Part shown: piece by piece, positions 40,488 to 50,583 of the stretch | Layout: every line of letters begins with the position of its first letter | Position numbering within the stretch: the stretch's first letter is position 1 | Assembly (NCBI GenBank): GCA_037481935.1 | Contig: JBBFKQ010000003.1 | Coordinates: 62,001-126,000 of the forward strand | Length of the DNA: 64,000 bases | Origin: Aquificaceae bacterium | GTDB taxonomy: Bacteria > Aquificota > Aquificia > Aquificales > Aquificaceae | Reading direction: 5' to 3' | Made by a program: the position numbers and the translations under genes | Notes under the pieces: model-generated | Seen by the model: only the letters and a program-made list of their open reading frames with translations | Told to the model about the DNA's origin: nothing | Database searches by the model: none

Positions 40488-41926
40488 AAAGGAGGGTGGC
40501 ACTCAGCCTCATCGTCTCTCTTGCCATAACCCTCTCTGTCGCCTTTGTCCTTCTATACTTTATATCTTCTCAGATTCTTGAAAGAAGGATTGAAGAAACT
40601 TACAGGCTTATTTATGATAACTACAGAGAGCTTTTAAAGAGAGAGGAGAAAAACCTCAAAATTCTCGCTGGCTACACGCCACTTCCTTCCACTTACTACT
40701 ACAAAGAAAAAATCTCAGAAACAAAATGTGAGGAAGTATCATACTACTCTGTAACTTCTGCAGGACCCTACTATGGTATAAACAGGCAGTATTCTGAGGG
40801 CTGTTTCTTTGTAGGTATAAACCTTGAGGAAATACTCAGATTTATGGAAAGCATGATGGGTGTGGACTGGGTGGTATACTACGATAGAGAGTTTGTCCCT
40901 GACTTTGCAAGGGGAGATCTTGACGCCTTTATGAAGGATAAGGTGGTTATCGGCGATGTGGTTATAGACAGGTTTTCCAGACAGGATGTGCTTACCTTAC
41001 CCCTCAACGTCAAGGGCTACGTGCTGTATGGTGGTTTACTTGAAAAGAATCTGCTTATGGAAATCCCCCTTACCAGTATGAAAGGTTTGCCTGTGGGCAG
41101 AATAATTCTTATAAAGGATGTTTCCGGGCTCTACAGGGAAGCCTACATGGTTTTTCTTGTGCTTGCCATCTACTCAGCCTTCATGGCGTCCTTTTTAGCC
41201 CTTATGCTCTTCAGGGTTGTTTCAGGGGTTGTAAACAGGATAGCTTTTCTGAAAAACATAACAGCAAGAATAGAGAAGAAGGACTTTTCTGTAGTGCACC
41301 TTCTTGAGAACTCAGAGGAGAAATTGAGAGATGAAGTCTATGAACTAAAGCATAGCATACACAACATGGCTCTGAGCCTGAAATCTGCCTTTGAGGAGCT
41401 CCAAGAAAAGAAGTCTGAACTTGAACAACTTGCATACTACGACCCACTCACCGGGCTTCCCAACAGAAGATTTTTCTTTGACCACGCAAGCCTGATTCTT
41501 GAGAGTTCAAAAAGATACGGAAATCCCCTTAGCCTTCTGGTCATGGACATAGACCACTTTAAGAAGATAAACGACACCTACGGTCACGAAGCCGGCGACC
41601 TTGTATTGAAAAGTTTTGCGGATATTGTGAGAAAGAGCATAAGACAGTCAGACCTGCCAGCAAGGCTTGGGGGAGAAGAGTTTGTTCTTCTAATGACCAA
41701 CACAAACCTCCAGCAGGGCAAGGTTGTTGCAGAGAGGATAAGGGTCAGTTTCCAGAACAGTCTTATAGTTTATGAAGAAAGGGAGATAAGGGCAACACTT
41801 AGCGGCGGTCTTGCCAGCTTTGCTCCAGGCATTGAAAGCATTGACGACCTTATAAGAATGGCAGATGAGGCCCTTTACAGGGCAAAGGAGTTAGGGAGGA
41901 ACAGAATAGAGGTTTATAAGCCTTAA
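40478..41926 (+). CDS. Membrane-anchored diguanylate cyclase (GGDEF)
   Basis: A 482-residue protein. TM1 (about 9-31) and TM2 (about 222-246) flank a periplasmic sensor region of about 190 residues with two cysteines. A HAMP-like and coiled-coil segment leads into a GGDEF domain (from DPLTGLPNRRFF). The active site reads GGEEF at 398-402, fully compatible with activity, and an RxxD inhibitory site (RQSD, 389-392) lies five residues before it, predicting product inhibition by c-di-GMP. It overlaps pdxA by 10 bp and converges on the FAD oxidoreductase gene with a 4-bp overlap. Confidence 0.92.
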   Translation: MSIKRRVALSLIVSLAITLSVAFVLLYFISSQILERRIEETYRLIYDNYRELLKREEKNLKILAGYTPLPSTYYYKEKISETKCEEVSYYSVTSAGPYYGINRQYSEGCFFVGINLEEILRFMESMMGVDWVVYYDREFVPDFARGDLDAFMKDKVVIGDVVIDRFSRQDVLTLPLNVKGYVLYGGLLEKNLLMEIPLTSMKGLPVGRIILIKDVSGLYREAYMVFLVLAIYSAFMASFLALMLFRVVSGVVNRIAFLKNITARIEKKDFSVVHLLENSEEKLRDEVYELKHSIHNMALSLKSAFEELQEKKSELEQLAYYDPLTGLPNRRFFFDHASLILESSKRYGNPLSLLVMDIDHFKKINDTYGHEAGDLVLKSFADIVRKSIRQSDLPARLGGEEFVLLMTNTNLQQGKVVAERIRVSFQNSLIVYEEREIRATLSGGLASFAPGIESIDDLIRMADEALYRAKELGRNRIEVYKP

Positions 41927-43308
41927 AATATGGGAACATCAAGGGCTGGATTGGATAGAGACCTCAACATGCCAAGCCTTATTGCCCTGATTACCTCCTC
42001 TTCCAGCTTCCTTTCTCTGAACCTTATGAAGTGATGGAAGAGAACACCACTTGCCTCAAGACCAAGCCCCCTGTCAAGGAGTAGCTTCTCAGACCAGCTC
42101 TTTATCTTTTGAGAGTTTAAGAACCTGTTTCTGAGGTTCAGCTCTCTTTTCTTCTCAAGCCCTACAAACTGGTATCCACACACGCTTCCATCTTTCATAA
42201 AAACCTTTACCAGCTTCCCCTCCCATTCAAAGCTGAAGGAGCTGTCTGAGTCTTCAAAGGTCCCGCCGCTTCCGGCGGTGACAGACCTTGTCTTTACCGC
42301 ATTGTAGTCTACAAGACCCGGGTTTTTAACCTTCAGTCCTGCCATGTTAAAACCTGCTACCGCTCCAGCCTGCTGTGCCGGCGGGAAAAGGGCAATCCAT
42401 CTGTGATTACCCCATGCATCAACTCCAGAGCATATATCACCGGCGGCGTAAACATCCGGGTCTGAGGTCTGCTGGTATTCGTTCACAAGAATACCACCCA
42501 CAACCCTGCCTGTGGCTTCATTTATGTGAAGCTTTATATCCGTGTCCGCCACCAGGTTAGTTCTCGGTCGGACGCCAGTGGAGAGAATGACCATGTCCGT
42601 CCTTATGAACCTGCTCCTGTCAGCACCGTTAGGACGTATCTCCACAGCCTCCACCCAGCCATCTTCACCGTGTATGGTAACCACCTGATGGTTCAGATAG
42701 AAATGAATCCCCTCCTCCTCAAGGGGCTTTAAATACCTCTCTGCCATAAACTTGTCTAACATCCTTGGCAGAACTCTGTCAAAAAATTCCACCACATGCA
42801 CCTCAAGCCCCATGTGCCTGAGAGTTTCCGCATCTTCCACACCTATAGGACCCGCGCCCACTATTACGGCGCTCCTTACCCTTCCAGAAAGCACCCACTC
42901 CCTTATCTTTTTTGCATCGTAGAGGTTCTTGGCAGTGGTCACACCCCCAAGCTCCACGCCGGGTATGGGTGGGACAAAGGCATAAGCTCCGGCGGCAAGA
43001 AGACATTTGTCGTAGGGCACTTCTTCTCCCCCTCTGACAATAACCACTTTTCTTTTGTTATCTACGCCTACCACTTCCTTTTTTGGTCTGAAGTCCACCC
43101 TGTATTTCTCATAAAAGGACAAGCCGCCCTTGTAAAAGAGGGCTTCCTCTGAGATGTCCCCCCTTATGACATTTTCCATACAGTTGGGTGCGTAGGTGGG
43201 GAACTCCTCATCAGACAGGACTATAAGGTCTGAATCTCTGTCCACTTTCCTGAAGGCTTCTATGGCACTGGCGGCTGCAGGCCCGTTGCCTACTATTACA
43301 ACACGCAT
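41923..43308 (-). CDS. FAD-dependent NAD(P)H-disulfide-reductase-type oxidoreductase
   Basis: A 461-residue class I pyridine nucleotide-disulfide oxidoreductase-like flavoprotein. FAD-binding VIVGNGPAAASAIEAFR, NAD-binding AVIVGAGPIGVEDAETLRHMG and the second FAD motif DPDVYAAGDIC are all present. Cys43 (YAPNCMENVI) lies where NADH oxidase/CoA-disulfide reductase enzymes carry their redox cysteine. A C-terminal extension (from about 400) is helical. NADH oxidase, CoA-disulfide or persulfide reductase and rubredoxin reductase roles are all possible. The ATG has TATAAT 8 nt upstream and no ribosome-binding site. Confidence 0.82.
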   Translation of the reverse strand: MRVVIVGNGPAAASAIEAFRKVDRDSDLIVLSDEEFPTYAPNCMENVIRGDISEEALFYKGGLSFYEKYRVDFRPKKEVVGVDNKRKVVIVRGGEEVPYDKCLLAAGAYAFVPPIPGVELGGVTTAKNLYDAKKIREWVLSGRVRSAVIVGAGPIGVEDAETLRHMGLEVHVVEFFDRVLPRMLDKFMAERYLKPLEEEGIHFYLNHQVVTIHGEDGWVEAVEIRPNGADRSRFIRTDMVILSTGVRPRTNLVADTDIKLHINEATGRVVGGILVNEYQQTSDPDVYAAGDICSGVDAWGNHRWIALFPPAQQAGAVAGFNMAGLKVKNPGLVDYNAVKTRSVTAGSGGTFEDSDSSFSFEWEGKLVKVFMKDGSVCGYQFVGLEKKRELNLRNRFLNSQKIKSWSEKLLLDRGLGLEASGVLFHHFIRFRERKLEEEVIRAIRLGMLRSLSNPALDVPIF

Positions 43309-43316
43309 AAGGTTAA

Positions 43317-43322
43317 ATTATA
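43317..43322 (-). promoter_or_regulatory. -10 box of the FAD oxidoreductase gene, near-leaderless
   Basis: TATAAT on the minus strand ends 8 nt before the ATG at 43308, in an 18-bp gap between divergent genes. Confidence 0.4.
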
Positions 43323-43326
43323 TTCC

Positions 43327-45206
43327 ATGAGGGCGTATTATCATGGCAGGATTGAAGATTTTACAAAGAGTTTTGGCAACGCCCAAGATTTCAGAGCATT
43401 CATAAGCCGACAGCATAGGATGTTTCATGGTGAGGATGCAAGCATAGAACAACTCAATGCCTAGGAAGAGTCATTTTCACACATTTATAAACTTTTTGAG
43501 CGGCTCATAAACAAAGGCCTTGCCAACCTTTACTGTATTTTTGAATACTTTTTGCCAACCTCTCAGGAAAGAATCGACCTCATAATTCTTGGGAAAAGTG
43601 AGAGCAAAGCCAAAGCACTGATCCTTGAACTCAAGGGCTGGGGTACTACCGGTCTTAAATCAGGTAAGTGGACTGTGAAAGTAGACAAGGAAGAGGGATA
43701 TGACCCTCACTTGCAGCTTCAAAGCTATGTGGAAAAGTTACGTTTTTTTCACTCTGCTTCTCAAGCCTTTGACTTTGACGGGCTTCTCTGGTTTTATGGA
43801 GTAGAGCCTGCCGCCCAAGAATCTGAATACACATTTGTCGGCCCCTGCTACAATCTACTTTCTAACAGGGTAGCATCTCTCCTACATTCGGCGCTGGATG
43901 AAGGGGGTATAAGGGCTTTTCTCTGTGGCGAATACGTTCAGTCCAGCAGTCTTTTCAGCTTCGTGAAAGAAAGGGGTAAAGATATCTTACAGAGAGGCCT
44001 TGACGTGCTTGTGGAAACCGCCTTTTCTCCGAGTGAGGAACAGGCAAAACTTATTGAAAGGGTTATAAGGGCAATGGAAAGGGGTGAAAGGGTAAACTTT
44101 CTGGTAAAGGGTGGGCCTGGGTCCGGTAAGACATATCTGGCCCTTATTTTGATGATTGAAGCTGTAAGAAGAGGATACAGAACTGTTATAGCATACAGAA
44201 ACAACAGATTCGTGAATTCTCTAAGAAAGCTTCTGGATAGCGTGGAAAGGGGTCTGTCAGGGCTGGTAAAGTTTTATTCTACGGGTAGGAGGGATGGAAT
44301 CGCTGAGCAGTATGGAAACTGCAACTTTGAGTTTGTGATATACGATGAGGCTCAAAGGATGAGGAGGGAAAACATAAGAATTGCAATGCAGAAAGGGAAG
44401 ATTAACCTCTTTTTTTACGACGACTCTCAAATTCTTAATGCAGATGAAGAGGGGTGGAGGGAGAATTTTCTTGAAGAAGCAAGGCTAAGTAGTCTGAAAG
44501 TTGAGGAGTTCCAGCTGGAGGGTAGCTACAGAGTAAGGGGAGGACATGTCTATACAAGCTTTGTGGAGGGCCTGTTGGAAAGTGACCTCCATATAGACCC
44601 AAGAAGCCTTGGAGACTACGAGTTAAAACTATTTGAAAGAATAGAGGAAATGCTGAGTCTTCTGAGAAAAAAGGCCTGTGAAGGCTACAGAGTTGCACTC
44701 ATCGCCGCCTTTACGGAATCACCGGGGGACAGAAAAAACAAAACAGGAAAACTCTAAAGAACAGAAGAATAGGTTATCCACTCTACAACACAGACTTTGA
44801 ACTCTATAGGAACTGTAATGTAGACATATACTGGTTAATGGACGAAAAAACCCAGTATCCAAAATTCTGGCTTGAAGGACATTCCAACAATCTCACGCAT
44901 TGTGCATCCATATACGGATGTCAGGGCTTTGAGACGGAGTATGCAGGCATCGTATGGGGTAGAGATTTGGTTTGGAGGGACGGTGTATGGAGTCTGGGCG
45001 ACAACTGTGAGGACAGTGTGGCTGGACTAAAGGACCTTTTCTACAGAGGTAAAAGAGGAGACCTGGAGTCAGCAAACCTTGCCATAAAGCTTCTGAAAAA
45101 CCGCTACAGAATACTTCTCACGAGAGGTATAAGGGGAACATACATATTCTGCGAAAACCCAGAAACGGCATCCTACCTGCGAAAACTTTTAGGAGGAGCC
45201 GTCTAA
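43327..45206 (+). pseudogene. DUF2075 (Schlafen-like helicase domain) gene with amber stop and frameshift
   Basis: Read from the ATG at 43327 the frame has an amber codon at 43462-43464 (codon 46) and then continues open to about 44720, where it shifts by one base near runs of G5 (44724-44728) and A6 (44733-44738). The continuation (KNRRIGYPLYNTDFELYRN) runs to 45206. The joined product of about 626 residues is a DUF2075 protein: an N-terminal nuclease-like part (DLIILGKSESKAKALILELKGWG), Walker A GGPGSGKTYLAL, Walker B VIYDEAQRM and the C-terminal NRYRILLTRGIRGTYIFC. Two independent lesions suggest a decaying gene; the TAG probably replaces a tryptophan codon. Relatives are linked to mobile or defence functions. 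It overlaps pepA convergently by 18 bp. Confidence 0.82.
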
Positions 45207-46652
45207 CTTCATTATATACTCCACGCATGTCCTTACTCCAAAGCCCGTTCCACCCTTTGAGTAGTAAGAGAACTCCTCTCTGAGATGTGCAGGTCCGGCT
45301 ATGTCAAGGTGCACCCACTTTATCCCTTCACCCACAAATTCTTCCAGGAACATGGCGGCGGTTATGGCGCCCCCATAGCGACCACCAGAGTTGAGCACAT
45401 CACCTTCTCCTTTTTTAATCTTTTCCCTGAGCCTTCTGTCATCCATGGGCAGCTTCCAGAGCCTCTCTCCAGTTAGCTTTGATAGTGCAAGGATTTCTTC
45501 TGCAAATTCCTCGTCGTTGGTAAAGAGCCCTGCTGTGTATTCGCCCAGTGCGACCATGCAGGCCCCAGTCAGCGTTGCCATATCTATTATCCTTGAGACG
45601 CCGAGGTTTGACGCGTAAGAAAGGGCATCTGCAAGGGTGACCCTTCCCTCAGCGTCCGTGTTGTCCACCTCTATGGTTTTTCCGTTCATCGCCCTGATTA
45701 TATCGTCAGGTCTGTAGGCGGTTCCGCTGGGCATGTTCTCCGCAGCACCAAATATGCCATGCACCTCCACCTGAGGTCTTAGCTGGGCAAGAGCCTTCAT
45801 TATACCAATCACTGCACATGCGCCCGACTTGTCCATCTTCATGGTCCTCATGTAATCTCCCGTCTTTATGTTAAGACCACCGCTGTCAAAGGTAAGACCC
45901 TTACCCACAATGGCTATCCTTGCCCTTGGCTCACCTTCTGGTCTGTAAACCATATGAACAAACCTTGGGGGTGTGGCAGAGCCCTTGCCCACGCTCCAGA
46001 GGGCCTGCATACCCATCTCCTGTATTTCCCTCTCGTCGTATACCCTGCACTCAAGCCCTTGTTCCTGAGCTACTCTCTGGGCAATTTCTGCAAGAGTTAT
46101 GGGGTTTATCACGTTACCGGGTTCGTTCACAAGGTCTCTCGTAAAGTTCTGAGCCTCTGCGAGGATTTTCCCCACGCTGACGGCCTCCCCTTCAGCCCCG
46201 TGTATGAATACCTCCTCTAGTTTTAAGCTGTTCTCTTCTTCCCTTTTTGTCTTATATTTGTCAAAGCGATAACTCCCGAGGATTGCACCCTCCGCTATTG
46301 CCTTGCTCAGCCTGTAGTCAAGGCTTCCAGCATATATGTAAAGACTCCTCACCCTGTCTTTGCCCGCCCTCTTTGCCACCAGAGCTGATGCCACTCTGTA
46401 AGAGTCCTCTCCCGCCTTTTCCCTTTTGCCAAGGCCTGCTACATAGAAAACCCTTACCTGACCATTCACAAGCAGGCTTACTTTTGAAAGGCTCTCCTCC
46501 TTGCCCTTGAAGTTCTCTGCAGAGAGGAGTTTTTCCACTGGCTCTTTTAACTCTCCCAGAAAGTTAAGGTTTTCCATACTATCTTCAAAGACAAAAATAG
46601 CAAGGGGTTCTTTTACCTCTTCCGCTTTAAAACTGACAGTTCTTACTTCCAT
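45189..46652 (-). CDS. pepA: Leucyl aminopeptidase (M17)
   Basis: A 487-residue cytosol aminopeptidase. The N-terminal macro-like domain is followed by the catalytic domain with NEPGNVINP, VGKGLTFDSGGLNIK, MKMDKSGACAV, and the M17 signature NTDAEGRVTLADAL with metal ligands. It cleaves N-terminal residues with two metal ions in the cytoplasm. It follows ilvN by 23 bp in the same direction. Length and motifs are complete. Confidence 0.94.
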   Translation of the reverse strand: MEVRTVSFKAEEVKEPLAIFVFEDSMENLNFLGELKEPVEKLLSAENFKGKEESLSKVSLLVNGQVRVFYVAGLGKREKAGEDSYRVASALVAKRAGKDRVRSLYIYAGSLDYRLSKAIAEGAILGSYRFDKYKTKREEENSLKLEEVFIHGAEGEAVSVGKILAEAQNFTRDLVNEPGNVINPITLAEIAQRVAQEQGLECRVYDEREIQEMGMQALWSVGKGSATPPRFVHMVYRPEGEPRARIAIVGKGLTFDSGGLNIKTGDYMRTMKMDKSGACAVIGIMKALAQLRPQVEVHGIFGAAENMPSGTAYRPDDIIRAMNGKTIEVDNTDAEGRVTLADALSYASNLGVSRIIDMATLTGACMVALGEYTAGLFTNDEEFAEEILALSKLTGERLWKLPMDDRRLREKIKKGEGDVLNSGGRYGGAITAAMFLEEFVGEGIKWVHLDIAGPAHLREEFSYYSKGGTGFGVRTCVEYIMKLDGSS

Positions 46653-46675
46653 CTCAAAACCTCCACTATGCTATT

Positions 46676-47251
46676 TCACTCTTCCTCCTGAGAGGAGCTT
46701 TCCCTCTTCATGGCAACCTTGCCAGTCCTTGCCATTTCCTTTATCCCAAAGGGCTTGACTAGCTCTATAAAGGCGTTTACCTTGTCCTCTGTGCCGGTTA
46801 TCTCCACCGTGTATGTCTCAGGAGAGACATCCACTACCCTGCATCTGAATATCTCCACAAGCCTGAGAACCTCATCTCTTGCCCTTGGCGTTGCGGTGTG
46901 AACCTTTACGAGGGCAAGCTCTCTTTCCACGTGAGGCGTGTCTGTTAGGTCTTTTACCTTTATGGTATCTATTAGTTTCCTGAGCTGTTTTACCACCTGG
47001 TCTATGACCACATCGTCGCCTATAACCTCAAGGGTCATGCGGGAGGTGCCCCTCTCGTGGGTTTCTCCCACGGAAAGCCCCTCTATGTTGTAGCCTTTGC
47101 CTGCTATAAGGGTTGCTATGCGCGCGAGAACTCCGAGCTCATTCCGGACTGTTAAAGTTATTATGTGCTTGCGAACCTCTCCCTTTTTGACTTCTCTGAA
47201 AAGGGGAGCCTTTACTGCATCAAGCTGTGCAGTGCCAAGAGTATCTGCCAT
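46676..47251 (-). CDS. ilvN: Acetolactate synthase small (regulatory) subunit
   Basis: A 191-residue small subunit. An N-terminal ACT domain (ITLTVRNELGVLARIATLIAGKGYNIEGLSVGETH) is followed by the C-terminal activating domain (ALVKVHTATPRARDEVLRLVEIFRCRVVDVSPETYTVEITG). It stimulates IlvB and confers feedback inhibition by valine. AGGAGG is 7 nt before the ATG at 47251; the ATG 6 nt earlier is too close to that site. ilvB ends 16-22 nt upstream, so the pair is translated from one mRNA. Confidence 0.94.
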   Translation of the reverse strand: MADTLGTAQLDAVKAPLFREVKKGEVRKHIITLTVRNELGVLARIATLIAGKGYNIEGLSVGETHERGTSRMTLEVIGDDVVIDQVVKQLRKLIDTIKVKDLTDTPHVERELALVKVHTATPRARDEVLRLVEIFRCRVVDVSPETYTVEITGTEDKVNAFIELVKPFGIKEMARTGKVAMKRESSSQEEE

Positions 47252-47273
47252 CTTCATGCCTCCTTTTGGGACT

Positions 47274-49028
47274 TTATCCTACCAGATACATGGTCTCAGC
47301 CTCTACAGACTTCTTACCATCTTCCAGTATCATGTCTCTGTAGGACTTTCCTGCGGGCACCATGGGAAGCACATTCTCTTCCCTGTCCACGTGGAAGTCC
47401 ATGATAACAGGCCTGTCCTGAACCTTGAGTGCTTCTTCTATGATTTCTCTGACCTCTGAAGGCTTTTCTGCCCTGAAGCCAACCGCACCACAGGCCTCCG
47501 CCAGCTTTACAAAGTCTGGCTGGATGGAAAGGTCTACCTCTGAGTATCTTCTGTCATAGAAAAGCTCCTGCCACTGGCGCACCATACCAAGGTATCCGTT
47601 GTTTATTATGGCAACCTTGACCGGCACTCTGTATTGCACTGCGGTAATAATTTCCTGCATGGTCATCATGAAAGAGCCGTCTCCATCAATCACAAAAACT
47701 TCCCTCTCTGGCCTTCCGAGCTTTGCTCCTATACCTGCTGGAAAGCCAAAGCCCATTGTCCCAAGGCCCCCCGAGTTTATAAACTGCCTCGGGAAAGAAT
47801 ACTTGTAAAACATGGCAGACCACATCTGGTGCTGTCCAACACCAGTGGTGATTATGGCTTCACCCCTTGTTGCCTCGTATATCTGCTCTATCACATACTG
47901 GGGTTTTATCATGGTGCTGGAATTTCCGTAGGTGAGTGGGTGCTTTTTCTTCCATGTCTCAATCTGTTCAATCCACTTCTGCCTTTCCTCCGGGAAAAAG
48001 AGCTTTGCACCCTCTCTTTTCAGCTCCTCAAGAAGCTTTCTGAGCACTATTTTCACATCACCCACTATAGGCACATCCACCACTATGTTCTTTGAGATGG
48101 AAGCAGGGTCTATGTCTATGTGGATTATCTTGGCCTGAGGTGCGAACTCTTCCACCTTTCCTGTCACCCTGTCATCAAAACGCGCACCCACTGCTATCAG
48201 AAGGTCACAGTTGTAAACAGCCATGTTGGCATAGTAGGTGCCGTGCATGCCAAGCATGTGCAGAGACAGAGGATGCAGCTCAGGAAAGGCACCTTTGCCC
48301 ATGTTTGTGGTAGTCACGGGAATCTTCATAAGCTCGGCAAGCTCCACAAGTTCTTTCTGAGCCTCTGCATGAACTGCACCACCCCCCACATAGAGCACGG
48401 GCCTCTTTGCCTCCATCATGAGCCTCACTGCCCTTCTTATCTGCTGAAGATTGCCCTCAAGATGGGGTCTGTAACCGGGCAGTGATTCTTTGACCTCTTC
48501 AGAGGAAGGAATCCTTACATCGCTCAGCTTCTGGGTTATGTCCTTGGGAATGTCCACGAGCACAGGCCCAGGCCTGCCGGTCCTTGCTATGTAAAAGGCC
48601 TGACGGATTATAAGGGGGAGCTCTTCTATACTTTTGACAAGAAAGTTGTGCTTGGTAATGGGCCTCGTTATTCCTACTATGTCCACCTCCTGAAAGGCAT
48701 CGTTGCCTATGAGATGGGTTGGGACCTGCCCTGTTATAAAGACCACAGGAACAGAGTCCATGTATGCGTCTGCTATGGCGGTCACTAAATTGGTTGCACC
48801 TGGTCCAGAGGTGGACATGGCAACGCCAACCTTTCCAGTTGCCTTGGCATATCCCTCTGCCATATGACCTGCACCCTGCTCGTGTCTTGCCAGGATGTGT
48901 CTTATTCCCCCATCCCTGTAAAGAGCATCATATACCTCCATTATGGCACCGCCAGGATGACCAAATATCAACTCCACATCCTCTTCCTTCAAAGCCTCTA
49001 TTACAATATCTGCACCCTTTCTAGGCAT
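47274..49028 (-). CDS. ilvB: Acetolactate synthase large (catalytic) subunit
   Basis: A 584-residue ThDP enzyme. [30 protein letters not shown] (catalytic Glu), the ThDP motif [11 protein letters not shown]...[12 protein letters not shown] and the FAD-binding middle domain are present. It makes acetolactate or acetohydroxybutyrate for branched-chain amino acid synthesis. GGAGG is 6 nt before the ATG. A TTAACA-17-TATATT promoter lies upstream. No leader peptide or attenuator was found in the short leader. Confidence 0.95.
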   Translation of the reverse strand: MPRKGADIVIEALKEEDVELIFGHPGGAIMEVYDALYRDGGIRHILARHEQGAGHMAEGYAKATGKVGVAMSTSGPGATNLVTAIADAYMDSVPVVFITGQVPTHLIGNDAFQEVDIVGITRPITKHNFLVKSIEELPLIIRQAFYIARTGRPGPVLVDIPKDITQKLSDVRIPSSEEVKESLPGYRPHLEGNLQQIRRAVRLMMEAKRPVLYVGGGAVHAEAQKELVELAELMKIPVTTTNMGKGAFPELHPLSLHMLGMHGTYYANMAVYNCDLLIAVGARFDDRVTGKVEEFAPQAKIIHIDIDPASISKNIVVDVPIVGDVKIVLRKLLEELKREGAKLFFPEERQKWIEQIETWKKKHPLTYGNSSTMIKPQYVIEQIYEATRGEAIITTGVGQHQMWSAMFYKYSFPRQFINSGGLGTMGFGFPAGIGAKLGRPEREVFVIDGDGSFMMTMQEIITAVQYRVPVKVAIINNGYLGMVRQWQELFYDRRYSEVDLSIQPDFVKLAEACGAVGFRAEKPSEVREIIEEALKVQDRPVIMDFHVDREENVLPMVPAGKSYRDMILEDGKKSVEAETMYLVG

Positions 49029-49064
49029 CTTTTACCTCCATAAAAAAAATCTGTAAGGATATAA

Positions 49065-49093
49065 AATATACGCATCTGTTTAAATTTTGTTAA
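49065..49093 (-). promoter_or_regulatory. Promoter of ilvBN-pepA
   Basis: On the minus strand TTAACA (49093-49088), 17 bp, TATATT (49070-49065), 36 nt before the ilvB start. Confidence 0.5.
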
Positions 49094-49125
49094 GTCTTCT
49101 TCACCTGAAGTATAAGCCCATAAGA

Positions 49126-49146
49126 ATTAGCTTAAATAAGCATAAT
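49126..49146. promoter_or_regulatory. Imperfect inverted repeat upstream of the first FccB-like gene
   Basis: ATTAGCTTA-AA-TAAGCATAAT pairs over nine bases with one bulged A. It lies 25 bp upstream of the -35 of the flavoprotein gene, a usual activator position. AT richness of the region lowers confidence. Confidence 0.28.
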
Positions 49147-49171
49147 TAATAACTCACCAAACATTTTCTTA

Positions 49172-49201
49172 TTGACAAGCCTGCTTTTCAGAGGCTATGA
49201 T
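49172..49201 (+). promoter_or_regulatory. Promoter of the first FccB-like flavoprotein gene
   Basis: A perfect TTGACA (49172-49177), 18 bp, TATGAT (49196-49201), 30 nt before the ATG, which has an AGGGAGGT ribosome-binding site. Confidence 0.6.
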
Positions 49202-49231
49202 TTTAATCAAACCTTTTAAGGGAGGTAAAGC

Positions 49232-50560
49232 ATGGTTACAAGGCGTGACCTTTTAAAGTCTGTAGGAGTAGGGGCTGTTGCTCTCGGAGTTTCATCACAA
49301 CCTGTTTTTGCAGCGGCAGAAAGGGTTGTAAAGATGGAAGCTCTCATGCCTCCACCAAAAGGCAACAGGGTGGTAGTCTGCGGTGGTGGATGGGCTGGTC
49401 TCACTGTAGCAAAGTATCTCAAGAGGGAAAACCCTAACATAGATGTGGTCCTCATAGAACAGAGGCCCAACTTCTTCTCATGCCCCATATCCAACCCATG
49501 GCTTGCCAACCTGGTAAACCTGGACTTTATATCCCATGATTATCTCCAGCCTGCTACTAAGTATGGCTACAGGTTTGTAAACGATAAGGTTATAGGCATA
49601 GAAAGGGATAGAAAAAGGGTTTATACCACAAGGGGATTCATAGAGTATAACTACCTTGTTCTTGCCCCCGGTATACGCTATAACTACGCTCCCTGGTTTG
49701 GAGACAACGCGGACCTTATAAGGTTTACAAAGATGAACTTTCCTCCCGCATACATACCGGGTTCAGAACACCTCGCCCTCAAGAGGAAAATATGGGAGTT
49801 TGAAGAGGGAGACTTCATCATAACAGTTCCACCTGGAGCATACAGGTGCCCACCCGCCCCATACGAAAGGGCATGTATGGTGGCAGAAGTTTTCAAGAGA
49901 AACAAGGCGAAGGGAAGGGTAATACTTCTTGACCCTAAGGAAGATATAGCCCCCAAGGGTCCTGGCTTCAGAATGGCATATGAACAGGTTTATCTTGGCA
50001 TAGTGGAGGTGGTTACAAAAGCATCCATAAAAGAGATAGACCCCGTAAAGAAGGTTATAAAGACAACTGCTGGAGACTTCAAGTTTGCTGATGCCAACAT
50101 AATACCACCCCAGCAGGCTGGAGAACTCGTCTGGATGGCAGACCTGATAGCAAAGGACAAGGAGGGCAAGCCCACCGGCTGGGCAGACCAGGACCCGCTC
50201 ACCTTCCAGGCAAAGGCTGACCCCAACGTCTTTCTGGTGGGTGATGTTATATCTCCAGCCCTTGGGGTAGCCTATCCAAAGAGCGGACATATGGGCAACT
50301 CTCAGGGTAAGATTGTGGCAAAGGTTATCGCATCAAGGATAGCGGGTAAAGAGGCTCCTCTTGCGTTGCCAGATAACACATGCTACTCTATGGTCAACGG
50401 CTCACCTCAGGAAGCAATTGTTATAAACGTCACCTACGAGTATAACAGGCAAGAAAACAAGATAACCCCAAAACCAAGAACAATAAACGAAAGGTCGGAA
50501 GCTCTTGCAAAAGCAACTTACGAATGGGCAAGGGCCATGTATAAGGACATGTTCTCCTGA
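49232..50560 (+). CDS. FccB/SoxF-like sulfide dehydrogenase flavoprotein, Tat-exported
   Basis: A 442-residue flavoprotein of the flavocytochrome c sulfide dehydrogenase family. A twin-arginine signal (TRRDLLKSVGVGAVALG, cut near FAAAE) sends it folded to the periplasm. The FAD motif VVVCGGGWAGL lies near residue 50. Three key cysteines are present: Cys84 (SCPISNP), which in FccB carries FAD through an 8-alpha-cysteinyl bond, and Cys206 (RCPPAPYERAC) and Cys384 (NTCYSM), the redox disulfide pair. It should oxidise sulfide to polysulfide or sulfur. The usual partner cytochrome FccA/SoxE is not adjacent. It leads a three-gene locus with a Rieske protein and a second such flavoprotein. Alternative substrates such as thiols cannot be excluded. 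Confidence 0.85.
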   Translation: MVTRRDLLKSVGVGAVALGVSSQPVFAAAERVVKMEALMPPPKGNRVVVCGGGWAGLTVAKYLKRENPNIDVVLIEQRPNFFSCPISNPWLANLVNLDFISHDYLQPATKYGYRFVNDKVIGIERDRKRVYTTRGFIEYNYLVLAPGIRYNYAPWFGDNADLIRFTKMNFPPAYIPGSEHLALKRKIWEFEEGDFIITVPPGAYRCPPAPYERACMVAEVFKRNKAKGRVILLDPKEDIAPKGPGFRMAYEQVYLGIVEVVTKASIKEIDPVKKVIKTTAGDFKFADANIIPPQQAGELVWMADLIAKDKEGKPTGWADQDPLTFQAKADPNVFLVGDVISPALGVAYPKSGHMGNSQGKIVAKVIASRIAGKEAPLALPDNTCYSMVNGSPQEAIVINVTYEYNRQENKITPKPRTINERSEALAKATYEWARAMYKDMFS

Positions 50561-50563
50561 TGA

Positions 50564-50581
50564 GGGCGGGGCAGCCGCCCC
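50564..50581 (+). terminator. GC-rich hairpin after the first FccB-like gene
   Basis: GGGCGG-GGCAG-CCGCCC can form a 6-bp stem 3 nt after the stop codon; an alternative is GGGGC-AGCC-GCCCC. No U tract follows, so it may stabilise the mRNA end or attenuate, not terminate. Confidence 0.35.
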
Positions 50582-50583
50582 GT

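Noticed and set aside
43462-43464. Amber codon as a pyrrolysine or recoded site
   Set aside because: There is no methylamine methyltransferase context, no PYLIS-like structure was noted, and a second lesion in the same gene favours decay.
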